Assembly: GCA_004352715.1 (NCBI GenBank)
Contig: SCFE01000028.1
Location: forward strand, 222,475-286,474
Source: Hofstenia miamia
Lineage: Eukaryota; Xenacoelomorpha; Acoela
DNA length: 64,000 nt
Direction: 5' to 3'
Shown: positions 45,956 to 57,545 of the stretch, in pieces
Numbering within the stretch: position 1 is the stretch's first letter
How the letters are laid out: every line of letters starts with the position of its first letter
Program-made: the position numbers and the translations under genes
Notes under the pieces: model-generated
What the model was told of the DNA's origin: nothing
What the model saw: only the letters and a program-made list of their open reading frames with translations
Database searches by the model: none

Positions 45956-46596
45956 TAGCAAATTCTGATTCAAATTTGTATTTAGTATTAGTCTATTCTT
46001 TGTTTCCTTTACGAGGTAATTTTTATAAATATGCTTCTTAGTAGTTTGAATTTAATTTTCTTGCAATTAATTGTTTAAATTTTGTGAAATTAAATGTTTG
46101 AAAATATTACTTCAAACTTATTGATTTTTAAATTTAATGTCCCAATGCCGCATATAGTCGTAGACTTTAACTCAACTAAGCAATGATATGCAGGCTTTCT
46201 AAAACTTAGAATACAAATTACTCAATTAGTATGGTTTTGTCTTCAAAATAGCTTTCAAATTCATCATTCTTGTCCAAAATTTAACTGAAATCAGTAAAAA
46301 ATCAGTCAACTAAATTTTATGTCACAGTATTATTTAAGTCTGCATGTAGTTTTTGGAAAAAATGATATTCTCACAAAACATCCATTTTGTTTTTGCATTG
46401 GATGCGAGTTATCTAATCTTGGATTACCCATGTCTGAGAGGAAATTATCTAACATTTCAAAAGAAACATAAGAAAATAATAATTTTGCAGCAAAGCTATT
46501 AGTTGCTAGCAATTTAGGGGACTGCTACCGAACGAACTTAAATCACTTTTAATTACAAATTGCGTGCAAAACTAGAAAAATATTTCAAATACTTAC

Positions 46597-47052
46597 TGTA
46601 AAATTTGTATTTGGCCATAAATACCATCCACCTTTCTGATTCTTTAAATTATACGCTATTTCCAACAACTGTGTGTCAAAAATTATATACTTTGTTATTT
46701 CAGAGATCTCTTCCGTGAAGATATAATATGTCAATCGCTCCCTATTCCATTCCAAAACAATAAATACTGCCTTGATGTCAACAATCTTTTCATCATCAGG
46801 CAATTCGATAGTAAATTTAACATATTCATGTGAATAGGGCTTTTCACATAATTTTTCGAAATGTAATTTTGAAGGAAGCGGGGCTGTTGAGCCCTCAAAA
46901 TTACGGTGCCTTCTTGCAAATTCAATTGAACAGGAATTTTTTCGACGACAGTCAATTCTTACGTCATCAATTGTGCATGAAAAAACCATTGAAATTATGA
47001 ACAATATTCTTAAGCATGACATTGCAATAGACTTGTTAGCAACAATTGTCAT
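46597..47052 (-). CDS. First exon of an unknown secreted or membrane protein
   Basis: ATG at 47052 opens 152 codons without a stop, ending at a consensus donor GTAAGT (46591-46596). An inner Met starts a typical signal peptide (MSCLRILFIISMVFSC), followed by four Cys (IDCRRKNSC, C in KLCEKP), charged residues and possible N-glycosylation at NFT. No family is recognised. Strand and content are compatible with the membrane-anchor exon at 39768-40015 being the same gene, with the tRNA and the small Gypsy then lying within its introns; this is inference. Confidence 0.6.
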
Positions 47053-47370
47053 TCACTATGTGTTGCCAATTCAAGTTATATACATTCGTTCAAATATTGC
47101 ATCATTTGTTTCAACCAATGACGCGGCTTGTGAGTGCCAGGATCATAATTGACTTGCAAATTGGTTTCATTCACCTAGTACTTTCTGTATCAAACTTAAT
47201 AATAAGCAGGGATGCAAATGGATCGAGATATGCTGACTGAAACCAACCCAATACAAAATTCAACTAATGAATTTGCCCAACGCTACCCTACCCAAGTGCT
47301 TTGAGCCTTTAATGCGCTTGACCCAACAAAATACGTCTACAGGTTTTTTTATCATGACTAATATATATAT

Positions 47371-48332
47371 ACAATACTGGCCAAATTATTATGATAATTG
47401 GAATTTTATCTAAAATATGGATTTAATAGATATTTTACAAAAAACTACATTAAAACACTTTATTAATATGATGTTGGTCCACCTCTACTCTTTATAACAA
47501 CTGAGATTCAACGTGGCATACTGTCAATGAGTCTCTGATAGCATTCCTTTGTTCCATCACTCTGATGCCAAACATCCATAAGTGACTCAATCAGCATCCT
47601 ATTTGTGGTGGGATTCCGTTTTGACACTTCATTCTTCAATGGAGTTCATGTAAGGACTATTGCCACACCACTCTAGAATCTAAATTAACACAAGACCATT
47701 TAATTGCTATACCCTTCTCCATTGATCTAATGTCCAGTCTCTATAAAGCAAGGCCCACTTATAGCGCTTCAGTCATTGCTTCTTTGTAAGGTTATAAGGC
47801 GATGTGATCTGTAACCAGCCACCAACAGACGTCGGCATACAGTTATTTAACTAATAGCAACCCCAGCCAGACTCAGTTCATCTCTTAGCTCAGTTGAAGT
47901 GCGCTGCCTATCAGATTTTATTTTTATCAAGAGATATCTGTCATCAGCCTCAGTGGTTTTCCGTGGTCTTCCACAGTTCCCCTTGCGTCTAGAAGAAACT
48001 GATGTTTGCATTTTGACCTTTTTAGTGATGCCAGATACTGTATTTTGTGAAACACCACAAATTGATGCAATCTTAGTTTGTGTCATACCTGAATGCGAGA
48101 GAAGAACTTCAATTTTTGCTCGTTTTCTAGGCGTCAAGTCTGGTCGCTTCCCATTGTATACTAGAGTGAAAACACATACAAAACTATGAAATAAACTATT
48201 TTGGCGGAAAATGAGAAAACTATCAATTTTGATATAGAATGTAAACAAAATTGTTGCATAGAATGTGTTGTAAACAAGAAAAACATTAGTGATAACAAAA
48301 ATGAAATTATCATAATAATATTGCCAGTATTG
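47371..48332 (-). mobile_element. Tc1/mariner-type element, internally deleted
   Basis: Terminal inverted repeats ACAATACTGGCCAAATTATT (47371) and its inverse at 48304-48332, flanked by TA-rich DNA. Minus-strand coding remnants: N-terminal HTH (LTPRKRAKIEVLLSHSGMTQ, IASICGVSQNTVSGI), a GRPRKT basic hook and DDRYLLIKIKSDRQRTSTEL at 47847-48190. Left of that lie WALLYRDWTLDQWRR and WCGNSPYMNSIE, the end of a Tc1-type DDE domain. The central catalytic part is deleted and the frame is broken, so it is non-autonomous. Confidence 0.88.
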
Positions 48333-49850
48333 TATATATATTTTTTGGCCAAAGCTAAAAATATCTAGTAAATCTTGTAATTCAAGAATCGCTGGTTTTT
48401 AGTGTCAATCGATTCACTTTAACACCAGTTATTGTTAACTATCTTAACTATATCGGCAACTTTAATAGTTGACGACATATATATCAATTTTGAAGAATTT
48501 GGATGACGATGTATGTATATTTTGTATATAAGACCAAAATAATTTGCAAAGTCTATACACAAATGCTTATTTATGTCGTTTTGAAGACAGAGGGAGAGTT
48601 TGGACCAAATGTTTTATTTGAAGTTAAATGATGTAAATAGGATGTTTATTTATTTTTGGCTTGATAAAATAACACATGGGGTACTTTACATTTAACAAAT
48701 AGTCAACTCTGCTGCTATATTTATTAAACAGCGGTTAAAATTGTGCAATGATTTTTTATTGAACACCATGCAACAAAAAATAACCACAGCACAAATACCT
48801 TACTTAATCCCAAGAGACAAAGGGTGAAATGTCACAGAATTATATTTCCCCTCCGTTTATGCAAAATTACAGAAATTACAACCCACATCGGCAAATGTGG
48901 AGGAGAAATCTTTTGTTCTGAAAAACGTACCATTTTTGATCTAAAAACTGAAAAATATATTATGTTGAGTGTAAGCTCTTTACCGTTTCAATAAAATTTC
49001 AATACCATGTTATTAAGTAATTTTTTATCAAAGTAAGTCCTATCATATATAATTTGGATTCATATGAAATTTGCCCTATTAATGTTTAAAAGACGAAAAT
49101 TTTCAAAACAACGACCAATATTTTTAAGAGCATTCACATAAATTAGAATGTGCCTTCCACAATATGCAACTCTTGTAATACATGAAACTATTTATTCGAA
49201 TGCCGTTTGCATGTCTCTCTAAATTTTTGTGTAATCTATCACTTAGCTGCATAAGCGTTTTTATTATTATTAATGTGAGAGAGGGAACAAGTGCTGGTAA
49301 TTTTCTAAGAAATTGCTTTGTGGACTCATGTTTTACTTTAAATCTTAGAGGGATTGATGAGTAAACTGAACTATACACTAATAATATATTTGCATTATTC
49401 TAACAAGCCTTTCGAGACACTTAAAATTTCATTGTATACATTTGAACTCCCTAAGAGAGCAGAATTGTCTCTTTATTAATTTTCATAATAATAATTTAAT
49501 GTTGTACAATAATAATAGGCCACCCCGGATTTAGCATTTTTGTGCGCAAGACTCAGTTCAATTGATTACTTCCTCCCTGATGCAATACCTAGACTTGCTG
49601 AGGTCATCCATATTCTTTTCTGACACCTTTTTTTTTATCAAAAGTGGAATTTTCTTTGGCAGTGTTTGGAGTAATTCTTGCAAACTTATTCATAAAATTT
49701 CATTAGAAAGTCGTAGTGTATTTCAATGGACTAAATCTCAATGCTTTGAAATATTTCACGAAAACCTAAAGCAGGGACATGTCTCCAACCCAACAAGTAT
49801 TTGGTGATATTCTATTTCTTTCAATAACAATCAGGCTATAATTCGACTTA
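48333..49850. other. Mostly non-coding; one open frame of unclear origin
   Basis: The minus strand at 49124-49378 stays open for 84 codons (KQFLRKLPALVPSLTLIIIK.., LSDRLHKNLERHANGIRINS), with composition more like protein than the rest. It may be a transposon or gene remnant. Nothing else is recognised. Confidence 0.3.
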
Positions 49851-50157
49851 CAAAGTCATCGTCAGTTTTACAAATAATTCCCTCAAATTTTTACTGGATT
49901 TTATAATAATATTTTATTTCGCTAAATCTTAATTATTGGTAGCAATAGTTTATGTATGTAGTCATCTTTTGTATTTAATATCTTAAAATCACTGAAAGCA
50001 TTCTAAGTAGATCATTTCAACCAAGTCTAAATACAAAAGATGATAACATACATAAACTATTTATTGCTACCAATAATTAAGATTTAGCGAAATAAAATAC
50101 TATTATAAAATCTTGTAAAATAAGAAGGAATTATTTGTAAAACTGACGATGACTTTG
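49851..50157. repeat. Foldback (long inverted repeat) element
   Basis: Arms 49851-49978 and 50028-50157 are near-perfect inverse copies (CAAAGTCATCGTCAGTTTTA at the left end, its inverse at the right), separated by about 49 bases. No ORF. It looks like a MITE-like foldback element or a source of hairpin RNA. Confidence 0.85.
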
Positions 50158-51073
50158 TTAAAATTATTACAAAATCCTTAGAAATGCTTAACAATCAAGC
50201 TGATGAATATGTGTAGTAGATGACAAAATAAAAATTTTCACTTTGTGCAAATTGCAAACATTCCTCACTAATGTATAACATAGTATAATTTTAAAAAATC
50301 CAATGCCCAATATTGAAAATTTCTAAATATTGAATTCTTTTAGTTAAAAACAATTTGGCGCATTTTTACCGCTCTTGAACATTTTATTTTTATAAATTCA
50401 AAATGTATGTTTTTTTATTATAAACAGTAAGTCGCTGCTTAGCACCATAAAAAATAATAGCCAAAAATATCACTCCAGTTGCTTGAAAATTACTTTGTAC
50501 ACTTAAAATATATTATATATTATATACAAAATGTTGTAAACTACTAATTAGGGAGATTTTAAATGTGCAATCCGTGTCTAAAGTAATGTCGATATTAATA
50601 ATAATATCTATGACGTAAGTTCAACACATGCTTTTCATATTGTTTTGTACGAAAATTTTGCTTCAGTTGAAATAATAATGGCAGAACACGACATATCTTT
50701 AGTTTTATAGTTTTGCGTTAAAGAAATTTATTATACTAAATTTCTTTCTAAAAAATGAAAATGGAAACCTAACTATTCGTATTCGTAAAATTATTGAAAA
50801 ATTTATCACATGTTTTTGGCAAAATTGGATTTTTGTAGAAAACCAAATTATTACAAACTAAGAAAAATGGCCACATTCAGAGTCGTTAAAATGCAATAAA
50901 TTTCCAATTGAAAATTTTGAATTAAATGAAATGGAAAGTTTTATCACTACAAAAATGACATTAGTAACTAACAGATAAAACTAAAAATGATAAAGTTCAA
51001 TGTTGTAAACGGCGTGACGGGAATCACGGAAATGGTAGCAAATGATATCTTCAACCGCATCGCTACACACGTT
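50158..51073. other. Downstream flank of the sulfotransferase gene, nothing recognised
   Basis: AT-rich, probably intergenic or 3' untranslated sequence of the minus-strand gene ending at 51074. Confidence 0.4.
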
Positions 51074-51303
51074 TTAAGTATCAAACCGAAGTGTAGGTCC
51101 TCTTGCTTTTTGATATATAAATGGATATTCATATTGAGAGCGCTTGTGTTGAAAAAGCACTCTGGCTTTCACCTGTTCAAAATTGGCCTTTACAAATCGA
51201 TAGAACAGTAGCTCCAATCTGTAAGTGTCGGTTTGCTTTATTTTACTTATAGTTTCTTCTTTTAGAGCTTGCTTAAACCGCGTTTGGCGAATGTGATTAT
51301 CCC
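51074..51303 (-). CDS. Last exon of heparan-sulfate 2-O-sulfotransferase-like gene
   Basis: After the acceptor TTTAG, the exon completes a Gly codon split with the exon at 53178-53335 and encodes 75 more residues: DNHIRQTRFKQALKEETISK, IKQTDTYRLELLFYRFVKAN, FEQVKARV.., YPFIYQKARGP, then TAA. The pattern I.KIKQ...Y..E..FY.FV...F..VK and the final (F)xYxKxRP is what I know of the C-terminus of HS2ST, a type II Golgi enzyme that sulfates uronic acid in heparan sulfate, and of the related fly pipe. Phase and strand match the upstream exon. The catalytic PAPS-binding exons are not in view. Confidence 0.8.
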
Positions 51304-52364
51304 CTAAACATCCCATTTTTAATTCATAAAATTAATTTGAAAATTCGGAAATCTCGAAGTCAAATACCTCGTAATGAACTCCAACTAAATTAACATACAG
51401 TGAGTTACATACTAGCTGTTGCTTACCACTAAAAGGAAACCATTTTCAAATAATACCTTGGTATTTGCCGATATTTCAATTCACTAACACTACAATAAGG
51501 GGCTTTGCACAAATTCTGTTCTACAGATACCCGGGTATGTTCGAGTCACGCAAACCAAACTATCGCTCCCAACGAAGCAAATAAACCTTTAGCAATTTGA
51601 AAATTAACTTTTTGCAACCTACTTCAATGTTTCGTTTTTGCGAAAATTTCCCAAATTTCTTTACCTAATATAGACTTGTCTATATTTAACAATTACACAG
51701 AGGGTTTATTTAAATATGAATTAAAGGACAGCTCTCACAACTTGGTATTATCAATTACGGTAATTCAACTACATGATAAAATCTCTTTTATACGTAGTGA
51801 AAATTGTGTGAAATAATTACATTTTAGTGCTTTGTTTATTCAGAAATTGTGCAATTTCAGATTTCATAGATTGAATATAATATAAAATTTGATAATGTCC
51901 CCTGCCAAATGTAATACTTTTTGATAAAATATTGAGTTGACATGCTAAGTTGCTTAAGAATTTGAGGCATTAAATGACATAAGAAATTAAAATATTATTC
52001 ATACAAATTCTTTGAACAGCATGACAGTTTTAAATCTATCCCACTTAACCAACTTGTTGTTACATGAAAATCAGTAAAATGTATATAGCTAAAGGGATGC
52101 TATTTTTTGAATTATAAAAACCACAAATTTTGATGAAGGAAACAATAATCAATCTGGATAGGAACACAATGATAATTGTATAGTGCCTGGAATGTAAGGG
52201 ATGTTGTTGCATTATAAAGAATATCTTGATTTTAGCATTTCAAATAATTTATACAAATAATATGGAATAAAATAAATAATATACATCCGTAAAGCTGAAA
52301 TGCTTTCTCCGATATTACTTTAATTGAATAATTTATTTCAAAAGATAACCAAAACTATTGTACG

Positions 52365-52408
<44 letters not shown>

Positions 52409-52504
52409 GGNNNNNNNNNNNNNNNNNNNNNNNNNNNNNNNNNNNNNNNNNNNNNNNNNNNNNNNNNNNNNNNNNNNNNNNNNNNNNNNNNNNNATATAT
52501 ATAT
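51304..52504. other. Intron of the sulfotransferase gene, with a TA microsatellite and N gap
   Basis: Runs from the exon at 51303 towards 53178. Contains a TA repeat at about 52364-52405 and an 84-N gap (52411-52494). No coding sequence. Confidence 0.6.
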
Positions 52505-52770
52505 ATGGTGAGTAAAAAGTAATGCCCGATCTTTGCACAGTAATCTGACTTGAGAGTCAGTGACAATGTTGAATTGGAGATGTCATTACCAACCAGATGA
52601 GAACAATTAGTATTGAAATGTGCGAGAAAGTGTGCCGAAGTGTTGTTACTCGACTGGAACTGTGTATCGAGCACAACGGCGAACAGTTTGAACACTTTTA
52701 GTAGACAATCTTTTCATCTTTCTGAAAATAAATTTTATTAAAATCGGGCGTTACTTTTTACTCACCCTGT
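52505..52770 (+). mobile_element. Mariner/IS630-type remnant
   Basis: Inverted ends GGTGAGTAAAAAGTAATGCCCGAT (from 52507; read as two parts GGTGAGTAAAAAG and TAATGCCCGAT) and ATCGGGCGTTAC..CTCACC (52743-52766), with CAGGG / CCCTG just outside at the microsatellite. Inside, the plus-strand frame reads IEMCEKVCRSVVTRLELCIE followed by HNGEQFEHF-TAG, matching the extreme C-terminus of mariner-family transposases (..C....GGHFEH). The rest of the transposase is missing. Confidence 0.8.
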
Positions 52771-53177
52771 ATATATATAAAAGCAAACAATATCAACACT
52801 AAAGCAGGTTACAAATATTGATAAAGAACGATAAATAATGGTAATTAAACAAAATTCGAAGCAAATTTTACAAGCGATGTAATTTACATCCGATAAAATT
52901 AATACTGTTATGTCGAAATAAAATTCACTATACACGCTAATGATTAAGTACCAGAAATGGAATTTAGCGCGATTGTACAAGAAAAACTGAACAGAAAATT
53001 ATTTCCCATGTCGATTCAGATTTTAGGCATAGTGATGAAAGCTACACGATATTTTAAATGCATTTATATAAATACATGTGTAATAACACCCTTGAACACT
53101 CAAAACTTTTGAACTTCAACAATGTTAAAAAAACTAAAATTAATTTGGAATACGTATGTTAAAAGAATACTTACTAC
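52771..53177. other. Intron, no feature
   Basis: Between the mariner remnant and the donor at 53177. AT-rich, no motif. Confidence 0.5.
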
Positions 53178-53335
53178 CTTTCTGATATAATTTGGAGAGA
53201 CCGGTGAAGTAATAAGGCACAAGATGTTCCAAAACATTAGCAAAATCTTGCAAATCGTCAACAGTTCCTACCAAAAGATATTTTTCTATAACATTTCGCT
53301 TGGCTTCCTCAAATGCCCATAGACTACCTGGGATT
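53178..53335 (-). CDS. Internal exon of heparan-sulfate 2-O-sulfotransferase-like gene
   Basis: 158 bp with acceptor AATTTAG and donor GTAGTAAG. It encodes IPGSLWAFEEAKRNVIEKYL, LVGTVDDLQDFANVLEHLVP and YYFTGLSKLYQK, ending in phase 1. The pattern W..E.AK.N....Y.LVG....L.DF...LE...P.(Y/F)F.G...LY is characteristic of HS2ST and uronyl 2-sulfotransferase. The C-terminal exon favours HS2ST or pipe over uronyl 2-sulfotransferase. Upstream exons with the IRDP sulfotransferase motifs were not found; they should lie right of the two large gaps or beyond the window. Confidence 0.85.
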
Positions 53336-53534
53336 CTAAATTACATTGAATATTACAAAACATAGCTCAATAACCTAAATAAATTACAACTTCACTACTA
53401 AAAATTCATTCGACTTTATTTAAACTTTTGCATTTTTAATTTAACAAGCACAAGAAGTAGCTAAAAATCAATCTTAAAACTTATCGATGGTTTTTTATAC
53501 AAACAAAAAAATATAAATAAATATATATATATAT

Positions 53535-54534
53535 NNNNNNNNNNNNNNNNNNNNNNNNNNNNNNNNNNNNNNNNNNNNNNNNNNNNNNNNNNNNNNNNNN
53601 NNNNNNNNNNNNNNNNNNNNNNNNNNNNNNNNNNNNNNNNNNNNNNNNNNNNNNNNNNNNNNNNNNNNNNNNNNNNNNNNNNNNNNNNNNNNNNNNNNNN
53701 NNNNNNNNNNNNNNNNNNNNNNNNNNNNNNNNNNNNNNNNNNNNNNNNNNNNNNNNNNNNNNNNNNNNNNNNNNNNNNNNNNNNNNNNNNNNNNNNNNNN
53801 NNNNNNNNNNNNNNNNNNNNNNNNNNNNNNNNNNNNNNNNNNNNNNNNNNNNNNNNNNNNNNNNNNNNNNNNNNNNNNNNNNNNNNNNNNNNNNNNNNNN
53901 NNNNNNNNNNNNNNNNNNNNNNNNNNNNNNNNNNNNNNNNNNNNNNNNNNNNNNNNNNNNNNNNNNNNNNNNNNNNNNNNNNNNNNNNNNNNNNNNNNNN
54001 NNNNNNNNNNNNNNNNNNNNNNNNNNNNNNNNNNNNNNNNNNNNNNNNNNNNNNNNNNNNNNNNNNNNNNNNNNNNNNNNNNNNNNNNNNNNNNNNNNNN
54101 NNNNNNNNNNNNNNNNNNNNNNNNNNNNNNNNNNNNNNNNNNNNNNNNNNNNNNNNNNNNNNNNNNNNNNNNNNNNNNNNNNNNNNNNNNNNNNNNNNNN
54201 NNNNNNNNNNNNNNNNNNNNNNNNNNNNNNNNNNNNNNNNNNNNNNNNNNNNNNNNNNNNNNNNNNNNNNNNNNNNNNNNNNNNNNNNNNNNNNNNNNNN
54301 NNNNNNNNNNNNNNNNNNNNNNNNNNNNNNNNNNNNNNNNNNNNNNNNNNNNNNNNNNNNNNNNNNNNNNNNNNNNNNNNNNNNNNNNNNNNNNNNNNNN
54401 NNNNNNNNNNNNNNNNNNNNNNNNNNNNNNNNNNNNNNNNNNNNNNNNNNNNNNNNNNNNNNNNNNNNNNNNNNNNNNNNNNNNNNNNNNNNNNNNNNNN
54501 NNNNNNNNNNNNNNNNNNNNNNNNNNNNNNNNNN
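53535..54534. other. Assembly gap of exactly 1000 N
   Basis: Fixed-size gap beginning in a TA microsatellite. The size is conventional, not measured. Confidence 0.9.
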
Positions 54535-57390
54535 AATAAAAAATACAATGGTAAAAATGGCAGTTGAGAGTAGATAAAATATATTAAGCTATTGCTACAG
54601 TTTCCTCAGGTTTTATACAATTGTTTAATGATTACCTGCCTTTGTTTACAATACTTCAGATGTCAACGTAGTTTAACATGATCAAATTTGTTTTCCCTTG
54701 TAAAATTAAATTTGAGCAACAATCAGCACCATTGAGGGGACATCAAATTAATGATAGCAAACTAGGATCTAAACAATCTAATAACGTCATAGTGACGTAA
54801 TAATACAAAGTAAAGTTATAAAAGAATAAAATCAACAAAATCCCTGAGCAACTCTACACGCCCCCCCTTGCTCAAATTAATTTTTGGCTAGTAGTTGAAG
54901 GGCTGGCCCAGAAATGATATTTTGTGTAGCCACGATCATCTTGGTAGCGAGTTCACCATCCCATGTTGTGACTTCCGTGTAATTTGCCTCTCAGGTTATT
55001 TGCATCAGTACCTCTCTTTGTGTAACCACCTCGTCTTTCAGCCATAGAAATTTGATGGTTGGCATGCGATTGCTAACTGGACAATTTCTCTGAAGATTGT
55101 TCAACCGTCTGGTAAACGTATCATAGAATCATTCATAAAGCCAAAGGCCTTTTAGTGCAACCATCAACGTCATCATCTCATCAGTGTCAGATGTATGAGC
55201 ATTGTTGGCACTGATCTCGGTATCGGGGTAAAAATGCAGGAAGACTTGTCGCAGGGACCCCATGGTGGTGGCATGAACTACAAATAGTGAGCAGTACTCT
55301 TGAACTTGATTTAGTGTCATCTCTTCTAGATCAGATATGTTGGCCCAGATCATTGTTATAATTTCAATTCTCTTTGTAACATCATAGTACCAAGTAACTG
55401 TGTCAACATTATTTATCCACATGAGGTCTCCAGCAGCCTGGAAGAGGATAAGAACATGCGGCTGCAGTGTGGCGAGTTTCTCTTGTATCGCTTGTAATTG
55501 CATGTGAATTGGTAGTCCCCGCATAAAAATATCAGTTATAGTTAACTTACCATCAATGAACACATGCTCGGCATTTCCTCCTGTGATGAGTTTCTCTCAC
55601 ACAGTTTTATATTCACCCATTTGACTGGCTTTGACAGCTTCTGACTTATTATTGACAAAATTTATCTGATCAGATAACTGAGTGGCGACCTTCTTTTTAG
55701 GCTTTCGTACCTTCCATTTCGGCTGAATTAGCGGGGTTTCTATTGTAGGTGGCGGGATACCCATACCCGCATTCGGGATATTAAATATAAGAGTTCATTC
55801 TTTCCATAAACATTGAACTTGGTGACTTGCTCAAGAAATTGTTTTGTTGATCCAGGCAGTCTTTCCACAAATCTTCTCGTGCTCAGAGGAGCATTATCAG
55901 ATGAAAAGATGGCGAATTTTGTCTTGGCTGTAGCGCCCCACATGTACTTCTTTACTGTATCAGAGAAAATATTAATGTCTGGCGGACAAATCCCAAGTCT
56001 GTTGCTGGTTAACATGATCGACATTTTACCAGTGACACTGCTCACCCCCACCAGTCGGGCGTAATATTTTTCAAATTTGTCCATGGCACATTTGGTTTTT
56101 CCAGGGGAAGAAGGAGGACTGCATTTATACAAAAGCCAGTTTTTCACCTTCCATGTCAGTGGGCACATGGCTATTTCATGAATAGTTATTTTGGTTAGAG
56201 ACGTCCTCTTCTCATGTGACATGGGTATTTGAAGTTGAGGCTCTTTTGTTAAATAGATTGCTAGTATCCAAATTGCCCCTCTGGCATATATATCGGGTAA
56301 GTTTTTCTCTGTGAAAAGAGGCTCTTTGAAATTCTTCTTGTCTTGATTGTTGTAAGAGGCTTTAATGTCTTGCAGTGTCTGTTCTATGGACGAATGATAT
56401 GTTTGTGATGGACTCGAGATATCTAAGCAGGGCCAATCAGACTCAGGGTTGAGTTCTGCCTTTAGGTCAGACCAGATAGTTTGGATCTCTTTGAGTAGTT
56501 GGTCGCTCTGTGCAAAGGCAAAGCTAACTCTCATGTCGGTTACAGTAGTTATCCATGGAGTGTTGGGATCTGTAAGTTCTAACGTCTGCGACTGTAGCAG
56601 GACGTCAACAATTAATTTCTGGTCCACAGCTAAACGATGAGATGGCACTCTTTGACATAGGAGTAAATCAGTATAAATTAGCCTAGTTATTGGAAGGTGA
56701 CTAGTAGAATGTGACGAAATAAGGGCATAGTCCTCCTTAGATAGGATTAGGAAATTCTCCATCCTAAAGTGTAAGTTCTCTATTGTTTCAGGTACTGCTG
56801 TTTTGTACTCACCACGCACAATTATTATTAGGCGAATGCCCTCAACTTTAGCGATGCAATAAGCTATCTCAAGTTGTTCCATGATGTCCTCTGACTGTAT
56901 TTCGGAGATTCTCAAAAAGTAAATAATGAGGAGATTTTTGAAATCTATTTTTACGCATTCAAAACTATCAATGGTTGGTCCACTATTCAAAAACTGACAT
57001 AGACTGTATATGTTGAAGTCGTCATCAAAAAACGTGTGCACTGTGCTGCGCCAATACAAACGACTTAAAGTTTCCATCATCCTGGAATCGTAAGTGATAA
57101 TTGTGTTTATTTTTGGGCAATGGGATGCGTCTATGACAAAAGGGATGACGTTGATGGAGCAAGTCATGTCGCATCTGTTGTAGGTATGTTGAAGTTGATT
57201 TTTTGTCTCCTCTGAAATATTATCATGGATAATGGCTATGGCTTTCCTGGTTGCAATGTAGTAAGGGTGTAATGTTTTTGTCTTCTCTCTTCTGTCTTCT
57301 GTGATCTTATAGTGGAAGTAGCTGTGGAAGAGGTCGAAGGGGCTATCAAGTCGCTCATATGGGGGTATTTACAGGTTGTAAAGCTCTAAA
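54535..57390 (-). mobile_element. Second, partial copy of the large Gypsy: LTR end plus ORF3
   Basis: 54535-54858 is the first third of the LTR and appears identical to the 3' LTR of the first copy. The polypurine tract follows (54859-54873), then ORF3 up to 57358 and about 30 more shared bases. Homology stops near 57390, where pol would be expected; instead unrelated sequence with CAGTGGCGGAGCG begins. The contig lies between two 1000-N gaps. Confidence 0.9.
54877..57358 (-). pseudogene. ORF3 of the large Gypsy, second copy
   Basis: Starts MSDLIAP.. at 57358 and ends at TAA 54877-54879. An indel near 57300 breaks the first ~30 codons; 57167-55740 is then open for 475 codons, including the position where copy 1 has TGA (here Gln in TLQDIKASYNN) and the segment RGAIWILAIYL. 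A frameshift near 55780 and TGA codons at the two positions shared with copy 1 (near 55600 and 54990) follow. A block of ~780 bases (about 55535-56330) is almost identical to copy 1 at 12850-13650, while the flanks differ at many more sites. As in copy 1, the preceding frame ends ATGA across the start. Function unknown; soluble, no membrane segment. Confidence 0.8.
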
Positions 57391-57545
57391 AGCAGTGGCG
57401 GAGCGTGGGCCACTTTGCCTAGCGTGCGGTGCAGAGTTGCTAGTGGTTCGGTTTGGTTTCGTCATTGTACTAAATAAAAATACGTCAATACTGAACTGAA
57501 AGTTTCAAAATTTACAATGGAGATCAGTGCAGTAATTGCTTAAAC
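57391..57545. other. Unrelated sequence abutting the Gypsy fragment
   Basis: Begins GCAGTGGCGGAGCGTGGGCC. CAGTGGCGGA resembles the outer bases of some hAT-type transposon ends, but no partner end is visible before the gap. Confidence 0.3.

Noticed and set aside
47899-48189. 96-codon plus-strand ORF
   Set aside because: Antisense of the Tc1 helix-turn-helix coding region.
50987-51211. 74-codon plus-strand ORF
   Set aside because: Antisense of the sulfotransferase terminal exon.
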